NCBI GenBank assembly: GCA_963169295.1
Contig: CAUJDD010000117.1
Coordinates: 1 to 64,000 of the forward strand
Length of the DNA: 64,000 bases
Source: UBA4416 sp020846025
GTDB taxonomy: Bacteria > Bacteroidota > Bacteroidia > B-17B0 > Aurantibacillaceae
Direction: 5' to 3'
Shown here in pieces: positions 42,716-50,130 of this stretch. Within the stretch, counting starts at the first letter, position 1, and every line of letters begins with the position of its first letter. Below the pieces are notes generated by a model, which had not been told where the DNA came from, ran no database searches, and saw nothing but the letters and a program-made list of their open reading frames with translations. The translations under genes and the position numbers were made by a program.

Positions 42716-43961
42716 AGCTCCCAGTATGCGTTATCTGTTCTTTTAATATAGGTTTTAAAGTTTCTCTCAGTACGGTCATATTGTTAAGTATTTTCTTTTT
42801 AGTTACTCTTGCGTAACGCATTGTGCTTTTCAGAGATTTGTGCCCCATCATTTTGCCAACTGTTTCAATAGGCACATCATTTTCGAGGGTAATTGTTGTT
42901 GCGAAAGTATGACGAGCTGTGTGGTGAGTTAAATGTTTTTTGATGCCGCAGAGCGCTGTAATTACTTTTAAATATTTATTGAAGTGAGAATTGTAATGTT
43001 GTGGCAGTAATTTGTTTTGAATTAAACGACATTTATGATTTTGGTATTTTTCTATAATTTGAAGGGGTATATCTAAAAGCAAAAGCATTTCTTTTTGATC
43101 TGTCTTGGCGCGGTCGGTTGTAATGAATTTTTCACGATTTATACTCAAGAAGATATTATCTTCTTCCAAACCCATAGAATCTTTATAGGCATATCCGGTA
43201 AACACACAAAATATATAAATGTCACGAATTTCCTCTAATTGGGAATCAGGCATTTCTTTACGCCACATATTTAAAATTTCGTGCATTTCTAAAATTTCTA
43301 CATCCGGTTCGATGTATGAACAAGTAAATGAATCGAAAGGATTTGCAGATAATTTACTTTTACTGACTGCAAATTTTAAGACCTGTTTACTGATTTTAAT
43401 GTACTTCATGGCCGAGTTATTTTGCAATGAATGTTTTGTTGTTAGATAGTGTTCAAAATCGTGTACAAAGCTCGGCTTGATGTTTTCCAATAAGATATCT
43501 GACACTTTTAACTGATCTTTCATAAAAGTTACCAACTTATCCCGAGTGTATTTCATTTTATCAAGAGAACCTTGCGCTCTGTTACCTTTATCTACCTTTT
43601 CTCCAAATTCCTTCATCATCCAATCAAAAGCTTCTAAAAAGGTCATTTTCTTTTCGGTTTTACCCAAAATCCTGTTTTTTAGTAGTTCTGAGGTAATTTG
43701 TAAGCCATTTTCGACCATTTTATCGTAATGGCGAGTTATAATTGATTGAAAATTAGCGAGATACTGATTAATTTCTTTTTCTTCCTTAGTTTTTGCTATC
43801 AAGCGACCGTGTTGCCAATTTTCGGGGTTTACATATTTACCGGTGGCTATTTCAGTTCTTTGACCATTGATGGTTACGCGGCAATAAACCGGTACGCCTT
43901 TAGAGTTTGCTCCTTTAGTTTTTAGCCAAAATAATAGGGCGAAATTTGTGACTGTTTGCAT
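42714..43961 (-). CDS. Tyrosine recombinase (element integrase)
   Basis: The 415-residue protein has an Arm-type N-terminal domain (GVPVYCRVTINGQRTEIATG, about 18-40) and a SAM-like core-binding domain (about 115-215). The catalytic domain has TDRAKT, HTARHTFAT (His and Arg of the active site, about 343-352), GHKSLKST, and the nucleophile Tyr in MRYARV (about 381). The first catalytic Arg is replaced: TGYAYKDS stands where TGLR is usual. That substitution is typical of many Bacteroidota integrases, including IntDOT-like enzymes. It is the last gene of the element, beside tRNA-Asp, its evident target. Confidence 0.95.
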   Translation of the reverse strand: MQTVTNFALLFWLKTKGANSKGVPVYCRVTINGQRTEIATGKYVNPENWQHGRLIAKTKEEKEINQYLANFQSIITRHYDKMVENGLQITSELLKNRILGKTEKKMTFLEAFDWMMKEFGEKVDKGNRAQGSLDKMKYTRDKLVTFMKDQLKVSDILLENIKPSFVHDFEHYLTTKHSLQNNSAMKYIKISKQVLKFAVSKSKLSANPFDSFTCSYIEPDVEILEMHEILNMWRKEMPDSQLEEIRDIYIFCVFTGYAYKDSMGLEEDNIFLSINREKFITTDRAKTDQKEMLLLLDIPLQIIEKYQNHKCRLIQNKLLPQHYNSHFNKYLKVITALCGIKKHLTHHTARHTFATTITLENDVPIETVGKMMGHKSLKSTMRYARVTKKKILNNMTVLRETLKPILKEQITHTGS

Positions 43962-44260
43962 AGTTTTTTTGTTAAAAGGTTAAACGATTTAATCGTTCAC
44001 TTTTTAAGAGTTTTATCAGTGTTTACTGGTAACTAACCTTTATTCGGTTACCTAAAATTAGACATAGTTCAGGTAACCTAGGCGGTAACCGAACGGCTTA
44101 GTTTTAGTTATACCGAATCAGACGTTTAGTATTATGGAAACTAGGAAACTTGAACGCTTAAAATTCAATTAAACGCCTTATTATCAAGGGTTTTGTGTGT
44201 TTTAAGAAAATAAAATTGGAAATGTGTACAAACGAAAAAGCCCACATTAAGTGGGCTTTT
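43962..44260. promoter_or_regulatory. Right-end attachment region with GGTAAC arm-type sites
   Basis: About 300 bases upstream of the integrase carry four GGTAAC-type words at 44028, 44045, 44072 and 44084. The last two form a composite site closely similar to 2612-2634 at the left end. No gene is present. This is probably where the integrase arm domain and accessory factors bind, overlapping the integrase promoter. Confidence 0.5.
44236..44260 (-). terminator. Element-borne terminator of tRNA-Asp
   Basis: Ten-base perfect arms (AAAAGCCCAC and GTGGGCTTTT) directly follow the tRNA-Asp 3' end on the minus strand. It differs in stem sequence from the chromosomal terminator at 2505-2540, so the element brings its own replacement. 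Confidence 0.8.
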
Positions 44261-44275
44261 GCGGTCCGGACGGGA
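44261..44275. repeat. attR core inside tRNA-Asp 3' end
   Basis: These 15 bases are identical to 2541-2555 and include the last 14 bases of the tRNA gene. Strand exchange must have occurred within them. Confidence 0.8.
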
Positions 44276-44335
44276 CTCGAACCCGCGACCTCCGCCGTGA
44301 CAGGGCGGCATTCTAACCAGCTGAACTACCGGACC
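44262..44335 (-). tRNA. tRNA-Asp (GTC)
   Basis: The 74-nt minus-strand gene folds as a cloverleaf: the acceptor arm GGTCCGG pairs with CCGGACC, the anticodon loop CTGTCAC gives the anticodon GTC (44299-44301), and the T-arm is GCGGGTTCGAGTCCCGT. The discriminator base is G, as in bacterial tRNA-Asp. CCA is not encoded. It serves as the integration site of the element and remains intact. Confidence 0.97.
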
Positions 44336-44531
44336 AGCACCTAATCTTTCGATTTGGGAATGCAAATTTATAACTTATTTATTTCCTAACAAATTTTTTT
44401 TCGATTTTATGGCAATATTTTTTTGAATTAATCTTTGTTTTAAATTAACAGTTTTAAACATTTTCATATTTTTGTCGGGTTACTTTGGCATATAAATTGA
44501 AATTATGCCTTCAACTAAATATATGAATACA

Positions 44532-45194
44532 ATGAAACATATCCTTTTATTTCTTATCTCTTTTTTAATTTCTTGTTCTACAGGCTTTGCTCAAGATCAA
44601 GACCCTAAAGCAAAACATATACTTGATGAATTAAGTAAAAAAACAAAATCTTATAAAACCATTTCTTCCGAATACATCTTCACTATTTTTAATAAAGATA
44701 AAAAACAAGTAGAAAAACAAACTGGTAAAGTGATAATTAAAGGAAACATGTTTAAATTAGAAATTCCTGGAAATACTATCGTTAGTAATGGTAAAAAGAT
44801 TTGGGCACATAATAAAGATGCTAATGAGGTAACTATTAAGAATTTTGATCCAAATAATGACGACCAGTTAAATCCCTCAAAAATATTTACCATGTATGAA
44901 TCTGGGTTTAAATACAAATACCTTAATGATGAAAAGGTAAATACTGCAGTTTGTAACGTCATTGCTTTATATCCTTCAGTAAAACCAGAGAAAAAGAAAT
45001 TTCATACCGTAAAATTATTTGTAGATAAAACCAAAAATCAAGTAGCTAAAATGGTGATGTTAATGAAAGATGGTAGTTCTCAAAGTTATGAGATTAAAAA
45101 ATTTACACCAAATACAGACATTCAAGACAATATTTTTGTTTTTGATTTAAAGCCATTTAAAGCTGATCAAATTACAGATGAAACCGATATGTAA
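44532..45194 (+). CDS. LolA-like outer-membrane lipoprotein carrier
   Basis: I start at the ATG at 44532, which gives a clean signal peptide (MKHILLFLISFLISCSTGFA); the open frame begins at 44505. The mature protein starts with DPKAKHILDELSKKTKSYKT and continues with GKVIIKGNMFKLEIPGN and KIWAHNKDANEV. This is the unclosed beta-barrel pattern of LolA-family carriers, which ferry lipoproteins across the periplasm. Length (220 residues) is normal. It is followed three bases later by aroE on the same strand, suggesting co-transcription. It is the first chromosomal gene after the tRNA. Confidence 0.85.
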   Translation: MKHILLFLISFLISCSTGFAQDQDPKAKHILDELSKKTKSYKTISSEYIFTIFNKDKKQVEKQTGKVIIKGNMFKLEIPGNTIVSNGKKIWAHNKDANEVTIKNFDPNNDDQLNPSKIFTMYESGFKYKYLNDEKVNTAVCNVIALYPSVKPEKKKFHTVKLFVDKTKNQVAKMVMLMKDGSSQSYEIKKFTPNTDIQDNIFVFDLKPFKADQITDETDM

Positions 45195-45197
45195 CCT

Positions 45198-45944
45198 ATG
45201 AACTTTGGCTTAATAGGACAATCGCTCGAGCATTCCTTCTCAAAATCTTATTTCGAAAACAAGTTTAAAGAAGAAAATAAATTAAACTATCACTATCATA
45301 ATTTCGATATTGATACTTTAAATTCCATCATTCAACTTATCAAACAACACCAACTTACTGGACTAAATATTACAAAACCTTATAAAGAAAGCATTCTTCC
45401 ATTCTTACATCATATTGATAAAGAAGCAAAAGAGATAGGTGCCGTAAATTGTATTAAAATAATCTGGGAAAAAAATCAACCTGTTTTACATGGTTATAAT
45501 ACAGATTGCTACGGATTTGGTCAAAGTATAAAACCTTTTCTTGAACCAAGACATCAAAGAGCTTTAATACTTGGTACTGGTGGCGCATCTAAGGCAGTAG
45601 CGTATGCACTAAAAAAAATAGGTATTGAAGTCTATTTCGTTACAAGTTCTCAACCTAAAAAAACAAATCAATCATTTCTATATAACGAACTTAATGAACA
45701 TATTTTTAACGCATTTAAATTAATTATTAATACAACTCCACTCGGCATGTATCCTCATATACATGAAGAACCTCTCATTCCATATTCATTTTTAGATACA
45801 GAACATTTGTTGTATGATTTAATTTATAATCCAACTGAAACGCCATTCTTGAATAAAGGCAAACAACAAGGTGCTACGATAATTAATGGATTAAATATGC
45901 TCAAATTACAAGCTGATAAGGCTTGGGAGATTTGGAATTTTTAA
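45198..45944 (+). CDS. aroE: Shikimate dehydrogenase
   Basis: The 248-residue enzyme reduces 3-dehydroshikimate with NADPH in aromatic amino acid synthesis. It shows the substrate-binding SLEHSFSKSYF and the catalytic Lys in NITKPYKESI. GAVNCIKI and NTDCYGF carry the Asn and Asp of the active site. The dinucleotide-binding loop is LGTGGASKAVAYAL. The C-terminus NGLNMLKLQADKAWEIW is typical. It converges with the phosphatase gene, with stop codons overlapping by four bases. Confidence 0.95.
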   Translation: MNFGLIGQSLEHSFSKSYFENKFKEENKLNYHYHNFDIDTLNSIIQLIKQHQLTGLNITKPYKESILPFLHHIDKEAKEIGAVNCIKIIWEKNQPVLHGYNTDCYGFGQSIKPFLEPRHQRALILGTGGASKAVAYALKKIGIEVYFVTSSQPKKTNQSFLYNELNEHIFNAFKLIINTTPLGMYPHIHEEPLIPYSFLDTEHLLYDLIYNPTETPFLNKGKQQGATIINGLNMLKLQADKAWEIWNF

Positions 45945-47173
45945 TGAAACTTACAAGTAAGTAGAGCGATATCATCTATAAATGGCATCTCAGACTTGAA
46001 CTCCTCTAAATAATATAGGATAGCCTTATTAATAAATGAAGCGTTTGATTTTATATTCTTAAATAAGATATTTTTTATTTCATCTTCTATAAGTGTTTCA
46101 TCATTTGAGTTTAGGGTATCTGTAAGCCCATCTGTATATGCAAACAATAACGATTGTGGCAACACCAAAATAGATTCTGTATCCAACGATGGTAAGGGAT
46201 TAAAAACACCCAATAAGGTGGTACCTTTATTTAACAAAATAGGTTGATTTTTATTTATTAAGATGGGTGCATTATGCCCAGCATTAATATATGAAAGCTT
46301 GCGAGTACCTATATTATATTTAGCGATAAATAAGGATATAAATTTTTCTGTTTTAGCATTGTTATATATTAGTTCATTAATATCAATAACAATTTCAGAT
46401 AAGTTTTGGGTATATTTTAAAAGCACTCTAAGAGCCGCTTGTAAATTACTCATTAATAAAGCTGCAGCAACTCCCTTTCCAGAAACATCAGCTAAGCAAA
46501 ACACAAACTCTACTTCGTTAATCCAAATTAGGTCATAATAATCACCCCCTACTTGCTGATGTGGTAAGTATAACGCATCTATTTCCACCTCTTCAATATG
46601 TGGTAAAGCATCAGGAAATAACATTTGTTGCATACTCTGCGCTAATTCTAATTCTTTCTGTATGGCTGCTTTTTGAATAGAATTTTTATACAGCTTTTTA
46701 TTTTCAATAGCCACTATCATCACATTAGTAAGCGTTTGTATAAACGGTAAATGTTTAATAGCTGAGCTAATTTGTAGTTTCTTCTCGTCAATATCTCCTA
46801 ACAATACGAAAGCCAGAGGTGTATCTTTATGAAAAACGGGAATAACAATCTCAAATTTCTTACTGAGGTTTCCTTGTGAATATGAAATAGTTTCAATCTC
46901 TTTTATATCTAATAACTCTGGTTCAAAATCAATATGATTATAATCACTACCTACACCATATTTCAAAATACAAGTCCATTCATTTGTAAAACTAAATAAT
47001 ACTAACTTCCCTACATTCAATCTATTTTCTAAAATATCTTGATAAATATCTAATAACTGCGCTGTGGTAACATTATTATTAATTGCCTTCGTCATTTCTA
47101 ACAACGACCTCAGCTTCACATCTTTAATGTTATTAGATTTTGATTGGTGTAAATTCAGCTTATTAGGCAACAT
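45941..47173 (-). CDS. SpoIIE-type (PP2C) protein phosphatase with GAF-like domain
   Basis: The 410-residue protein has no signal peptide. A GAF-like sensory region covers about residues 30-175, then a short coiled coil leads to AQSMQQMLFPDALP. The catalytic domain follows, with QQVGGDYYDLIW (metal-binding Asp), FCLADVSGKGVAAALLMS and FAYTDGLTDTLN. It dephosphorylates a Ser/Thr residue, often on an anti-sigma-factor antagonist. Compared with the first phosphatase in the window, it lacks the TPR and membrane parts and is cytoplasmic. It is a single gene convergent with aroE. Confidence 0.9.
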   Translation of the reverse strand: MLPNKLNLHQSKSNNIKDVKLRSLLEMTKAINNNVTTAQLLDIYQDILENRLNVGKLVLFSFTNEWTCILKYGVGSDYNHIDFEPELLDIKEIETISYSQGNLSKKFEIVIPVFHKDTPLAFVLLGDIDEKKLQISSAIKHLPFIQTLTNVMIVAIENKKLYKNSIQKAAIQKELELAQSMQQMLFPDALPHIEEVEIDALYLPHQQVGGDYYDLIWINEVEFVFCLADVSGKGVAAALLMSNLQAALRVLLKYTQNLSEIVIDINELIYNNAKTEKFISLFIAKYNIGTRKLSYINAGHNAPILINKNQPILLNKGTTLLGVFNPLPSLDTESILVLPQSLLFAYTDGLTDTLNSNDETLIEDEIKNILFKNIKSNASFINKAILYYLEEFKSEMPFIDDIALLTCKFH

Positions 47174-47240
47174 AGTGCATTAAAGATACAATTTTTTCTG
47201 AAGTTTAAATCACAATTAGTCTAAAAACAGAATTGAGAGT

Positions 47241-48947
47241 TTAAGCAAGTTTTATATCTTCAATAATTAACTGAATATTAGAAATACCTCTATATTCGTT
47301 CACTTTAATTTTGTAAACAATATCAATAGGCGTTTGTTTTTTAAAGAAATGTAAGAAATCGCCTTTATTAAAAGCCATGGCTTCAATTTTAGTAAGTTTT
47401 GTATGAGGCTGATACAGTTCTAGTTTCAAATGATTCTCTCCCACTACTCTAGCATATCCAGTATCCATTACATTTCTAGAACAAAATACAGGCGTCATAT
47501 TATGAGGGCCATGTGGTGCAAATTGATTTAAAATACGAATTAATTTATCATTTATATCATCTAACTGAATTTCCATATCTACATCAACACTTTGAATCAG
47601 CATGTCATCTGAGATACTATTAGCAACCTCAATTTCAAAAGCCTCAGAAAATTGATTTACATTTTCCTTCTTCATCGTTAAGCCAGCGGCAAATTTATGT
47701 CCGCCAAATTGTTCTAATAAATGACTACAGTTTTCAATAGCAGAATAAACATCAAAGTCTTTCACGCTACGTGCTGATCCAGTTACCATTCCATTTGATT
47801 CCGTTAAAATAATGGTAGGTTTATAATAGCGTTCTATCATACGAGAGGCTACAATCCCCACTACACCTTTATGCCAATTGGCATTAAATAACACCGTTGT
47901 TTTTTTAAATTCGGTGAGTGGATTTTTTTCTAAAATCTCAAATGCTTCTTCGGTAATGCTTACATCAATATCTCGTCGTTGAGCATTGGTATCATTTATT
48001 TGTTTTGAAATGTTCTCTGCCTCGTCAATATTACTAATTAAAAGTTTCACCGCCTGTGAACCATGTTCAATACGTCCTGCTGCATTGATGCGAGGAGCAA
48101 TTAAAAATACAATGGTATTAATATCAAACTCTTTATCGGGTTGTTTGCTTTGAGCAAGTAAGGCTTTAAGTCCAGGTCGTGGATTTTGATTTAATTTTTT
48201 AAGTCCATAATAAGCTAACACTCTGTTTTCGCCAGTAATAGGAACAATATCGGCAGCAATACTAGTAGCCACCAAATCTAAATGTTCAAACACCTCGCTT
48301 TCATTAATTTGATTTTTAATACAAAAAGCCTGCGCCAATTTAAAACCTATGCCACAACCTGACAACTCTTTATATGGATAATTGCAATCTTTTTGTTTGG
48401 GGTCTAAAACGGCATAAGCGTTAGGAACAGTATCGCCTGGCAAGTGATGATCACAAATAATAAAATCAATTTGTTTTTCATTTGCATAATCTATTTTTGC
48501 CAATGCTTTAATTCCACAATCTAAAGCAATGATAAGGCTGATATTTTTTTCTTTAGCATAATCAATACTTTGAAACGAAATACCATAGCCTTCGGCATAC
48601 CTATCAGGAATATAAAACTCAATATCTTGAATGTATTTTTTAAAGAAACTATACACCAAGGCTACGGCTGTGGTTCCATCTACATCATAATCGCCATAAA
48701 TTAAGACCTTTTGTTTTTTCTCAATAGCTTCATTAATCCGATGGATGGCTTTGTCCATTCCCTTCATTAAGAAAGGATTTTGCAGCATCTCTAAGCTCGG
48801 ACGGAAAAAAGTTTTAGCTTCGTCAAAATTAGTAATACCACGCAAAGCCAATAAGGTAGCAATAGATGTACTTACATTTAATGCTGATTGTAACTGTGAA
48901 ACAACACTAGGATCTTTTACAGTATGTATGTTCCACTTTTTTTGCAC
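47241..48947 (-). CDS. recJ: Single-stranded-DNA-specific exonuclease RecJ
   Basis: I choose the GTG at 48947 (then QKKWNIHTVKD). The frame opens at a TTG two codons earlier. The roughly 568-residue enzyme has the DHH-phosphoesterase motifs YGDYDVDGTTAVALVY, LIIALDCGIKA, ICDHHLPGD and the DHHA1 motif GGHKFAAGLTM. A C-terminal OB-fold domain covers the last 110 residues. It degrades single-stranded DNA 5' to 3' in recombinational and mismatch repair. yebC follows it upstream on the same strand after about 40 bases. Confidence 0.95.
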   Translation of the reverse strand: MQKKWNIHTVKDPSVVSQLQSALNVSTSIATLLALRGITNFDEAKTFFRPSLEMLQNPFLMKGMDKAIHRINEAIEKKQKVLIYGDYDVDGTTAVALVYSFFKKYIQDIEFYIPDRYAEGYGISFQSIDYAKEKNISLIIALDCGIKALAKIDYANEKQIDFIICDHHLPGDTVPNAYAVLDPKQKDCNYPYKELSGCGIGFKLAQAFCIKNQINESEVFEHLDLVATSIAADIVPITGENRVLAYYGLKKLNQNPRPGLKALLAQSKQPDKEFDINTIVFLIAPRINAAGRIEHGSQAVKLLISNIDEAENISKQINDTNAQRRDIDVSITEEAFEILEKNPLTEFKKTTVLFNANWHKGVVGIVASRMIERYYKPTIILTESNGMVTGSARSVKDFDVYSAIENCSHLLEQFGGHKFAAGLTMKKENVNQFSEAFEIEVANSISDDMLIQSVDVDMEIQLDDINDKLIRILNQFAPHGPHNMTPVFCSRNVMDTGYARVVGENHLKLELYQPHTKLTKIEAMAFNKGDFLHFFKKQTPIDIVYKIKVNEYRGISNIQLIIEDIKLA

Positions 48948-48993
48948 AACCAAAGAATTTAAAAAAACGATAAATAAAAATTAATAAAATGAA

Positions 48994-49707
48994 TTAAGCG
49001 ATATTATGATACACAGCCATAACATCATCATCTTCCTCCATTTTATCAATCATTTTTTTAAATTCTACCTCTTGCTCTTCGGTAATTTCTTTAGTTGTAG
49101 TAGGAATATAGGTTCTAATTGTTTCTTTTACAGTATATTTCTTTTCTTCTAAACCTGCTTGCATAGTTCCAAAATCAGTAAAAGCTACTTGAACAATCAA
49201 TTCGTTATTCTCTTCATCCCAAGTTAATTCTTCTGCTCCATAATCAATTAAATCAAGCTCAACATCATCATGATTTAATCCAGTAGCATCTATCTTAAAC
49301 AATCCTTTTCTTTCAAACATAAAACTTACTGAACCCGAAGTTCCTAATGAACCTTCGGCACGAGTAAAATACATACGTACATTAGCAACCGTACGATTAG
49401 GGTTGTCTGTAGCACATTCAACTAACACAGGAACGCCATAAGGACCATATCCTTCATAGATTATTTCATCAAAATTTGAAGAATCTTTCTCCGATGCTCT
49501 TTTTATAGCACTTTCTACGTTTGCTTTAGGCATATTTACAGCCTTAGCATTAGCTATACACGCTCTTAACTTAGGGTTTAAATCAGGATGTGGCCCACCT
49601 TGCTTAACTGCCATCTCAATTTCACGTCCAATTTTTGTAAACTGCTTTGCCATTTTAGCATAGCGTTTAAACATCGTAGCCTTTCTAGTTTCAAAAATAC
49701 GTCCCAT
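48994..49707 (-). CDS. yebC: YebC/PmpR-family protein
   Basis: The 237-residue protein starts MGRIFETRKATMFKRYAKMA, a variant of the GHSKWxxIKxxK start used by Bacteroidota members. It has the conserved NPKLRACIANAKAVNMPKANV helix and the domain II motif YEGYGPYGVPVLVECATDNPNRT. YebC proteins bind DNA as regulators, and members help ribosomes through difficult stretches. The length fits the family, and it lies immediately before recJ. Confidence 0.95.
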   Translation of the reverse strand: MGRIFETRKATMFKRYAKMAKQFTKIGREIEMAVKQGGPHPDLNPKLRACIANAKAVNMPKANVESAIKRASEKDSSNFDEIIYEGYGPYGVPVLVECATDNPNRTVANVRMYFTRAEGSLGTSGSVSFMFERKGLFKIDATGLNHDDVELDLIDYGAEELTWDEENNELIVQVAFTDFGTMQAGLEEKKYTVKETIRTYIPTTTKEITEEQEVEFKKMIDKMEEDDDVMAVYHNIA

Positions 49708-49799
49708 AACTCAATACTTAATAATTCTTAATTTTCGACAAATTTAAAGTAAAAACATATTTACTTCACTACTTTTGGGCAAGAAATTTAGAATAAAAA

Positions 49800-50114
49800 A
49801 TGAACAGTTTAGACATACTAAACACTTTTCAAGTACATATTACCCTACCCGAAGTTTTTAGCCGACGCTTTGCAGCATTAATTCCGCAACAGCAAGAAAA
49901 AGTAAGTGAATTGATGAATAAGCGTATAATATTAAATTATGCATTAGATATGGATCGTACACAAGTGTGGATAACCATACAAGCTAAAAACGAAGAACAA
50001 ATAATGGATATCTTAGCTAGTTTTCCAATAATTAAAGATGTAAAAGTAGAAATTACCGAATTAGCTTTTTTTGATTCGGCGCCTATAGGCTTACCTGAAT
50101 TTATTATGAATTAA
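49800..50114 (+). CDS. Small ferredoxin-fold-like protein
   Basis: The 104-residue protein begins FQVHITLPEVFSRRFAALIPQQQEKVSELM. It has a second half, YALDMDRTQVWITIQAKNEEQIMDILASFPII, giving a beta-alpha-beta pattern like muconolactone-isomerase or YciI-type domains. No catalytic residue is obvious. It stands alone on the plus strand, between yebC and dsbD transcribed the other way. The family is likely conserved in Bacteroidota, with no known function. Confidence 0.65.
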   Translation: MNSLDILNTFQVHITLPEVFSRRFAALIPQQQEKVSELMNKRIILNYALDMDRTQVWITIQAKNEEQIMDILASFPIIKDVKVEITELAFFDSAPIGLPEFIMN

Positions 50115-50130
50115 AAAACATCAATAGTTA

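Larger units (their letters stand above)
2541..44275. mobile_element. Integrated element in tRNA-Asp, about 41.7 kb
   Basis: The left limit is a copy of the tRNA-Asp 3' end (2541-2555 identical to 44261-44275, with weaker identity up to 2571). The right limit is the intact tRNA. A tyrosine recombinase gene is the last gene before the tRNA, as expected for tRNA-targeting elements. The contents are typical of an accessory island: RteC regulator, DnaC-like ATPase, replication-type winged helix, HTH protein, nucleases, a TIR operon and an ABC-3C system. No relaxase, coupling protein or type IV secretion genes are recognisable. It is therefore best called an integrative, possibly mobilisable, element rather than a complete conjugative one. 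Confidence 0.85.

Noticed and set aside
44165..44365. Minus-strand frame across the tRNA-Asp gene
   Set aside because: It reads through the tRNA and its terminator and has no protein features. It is a chance frame.
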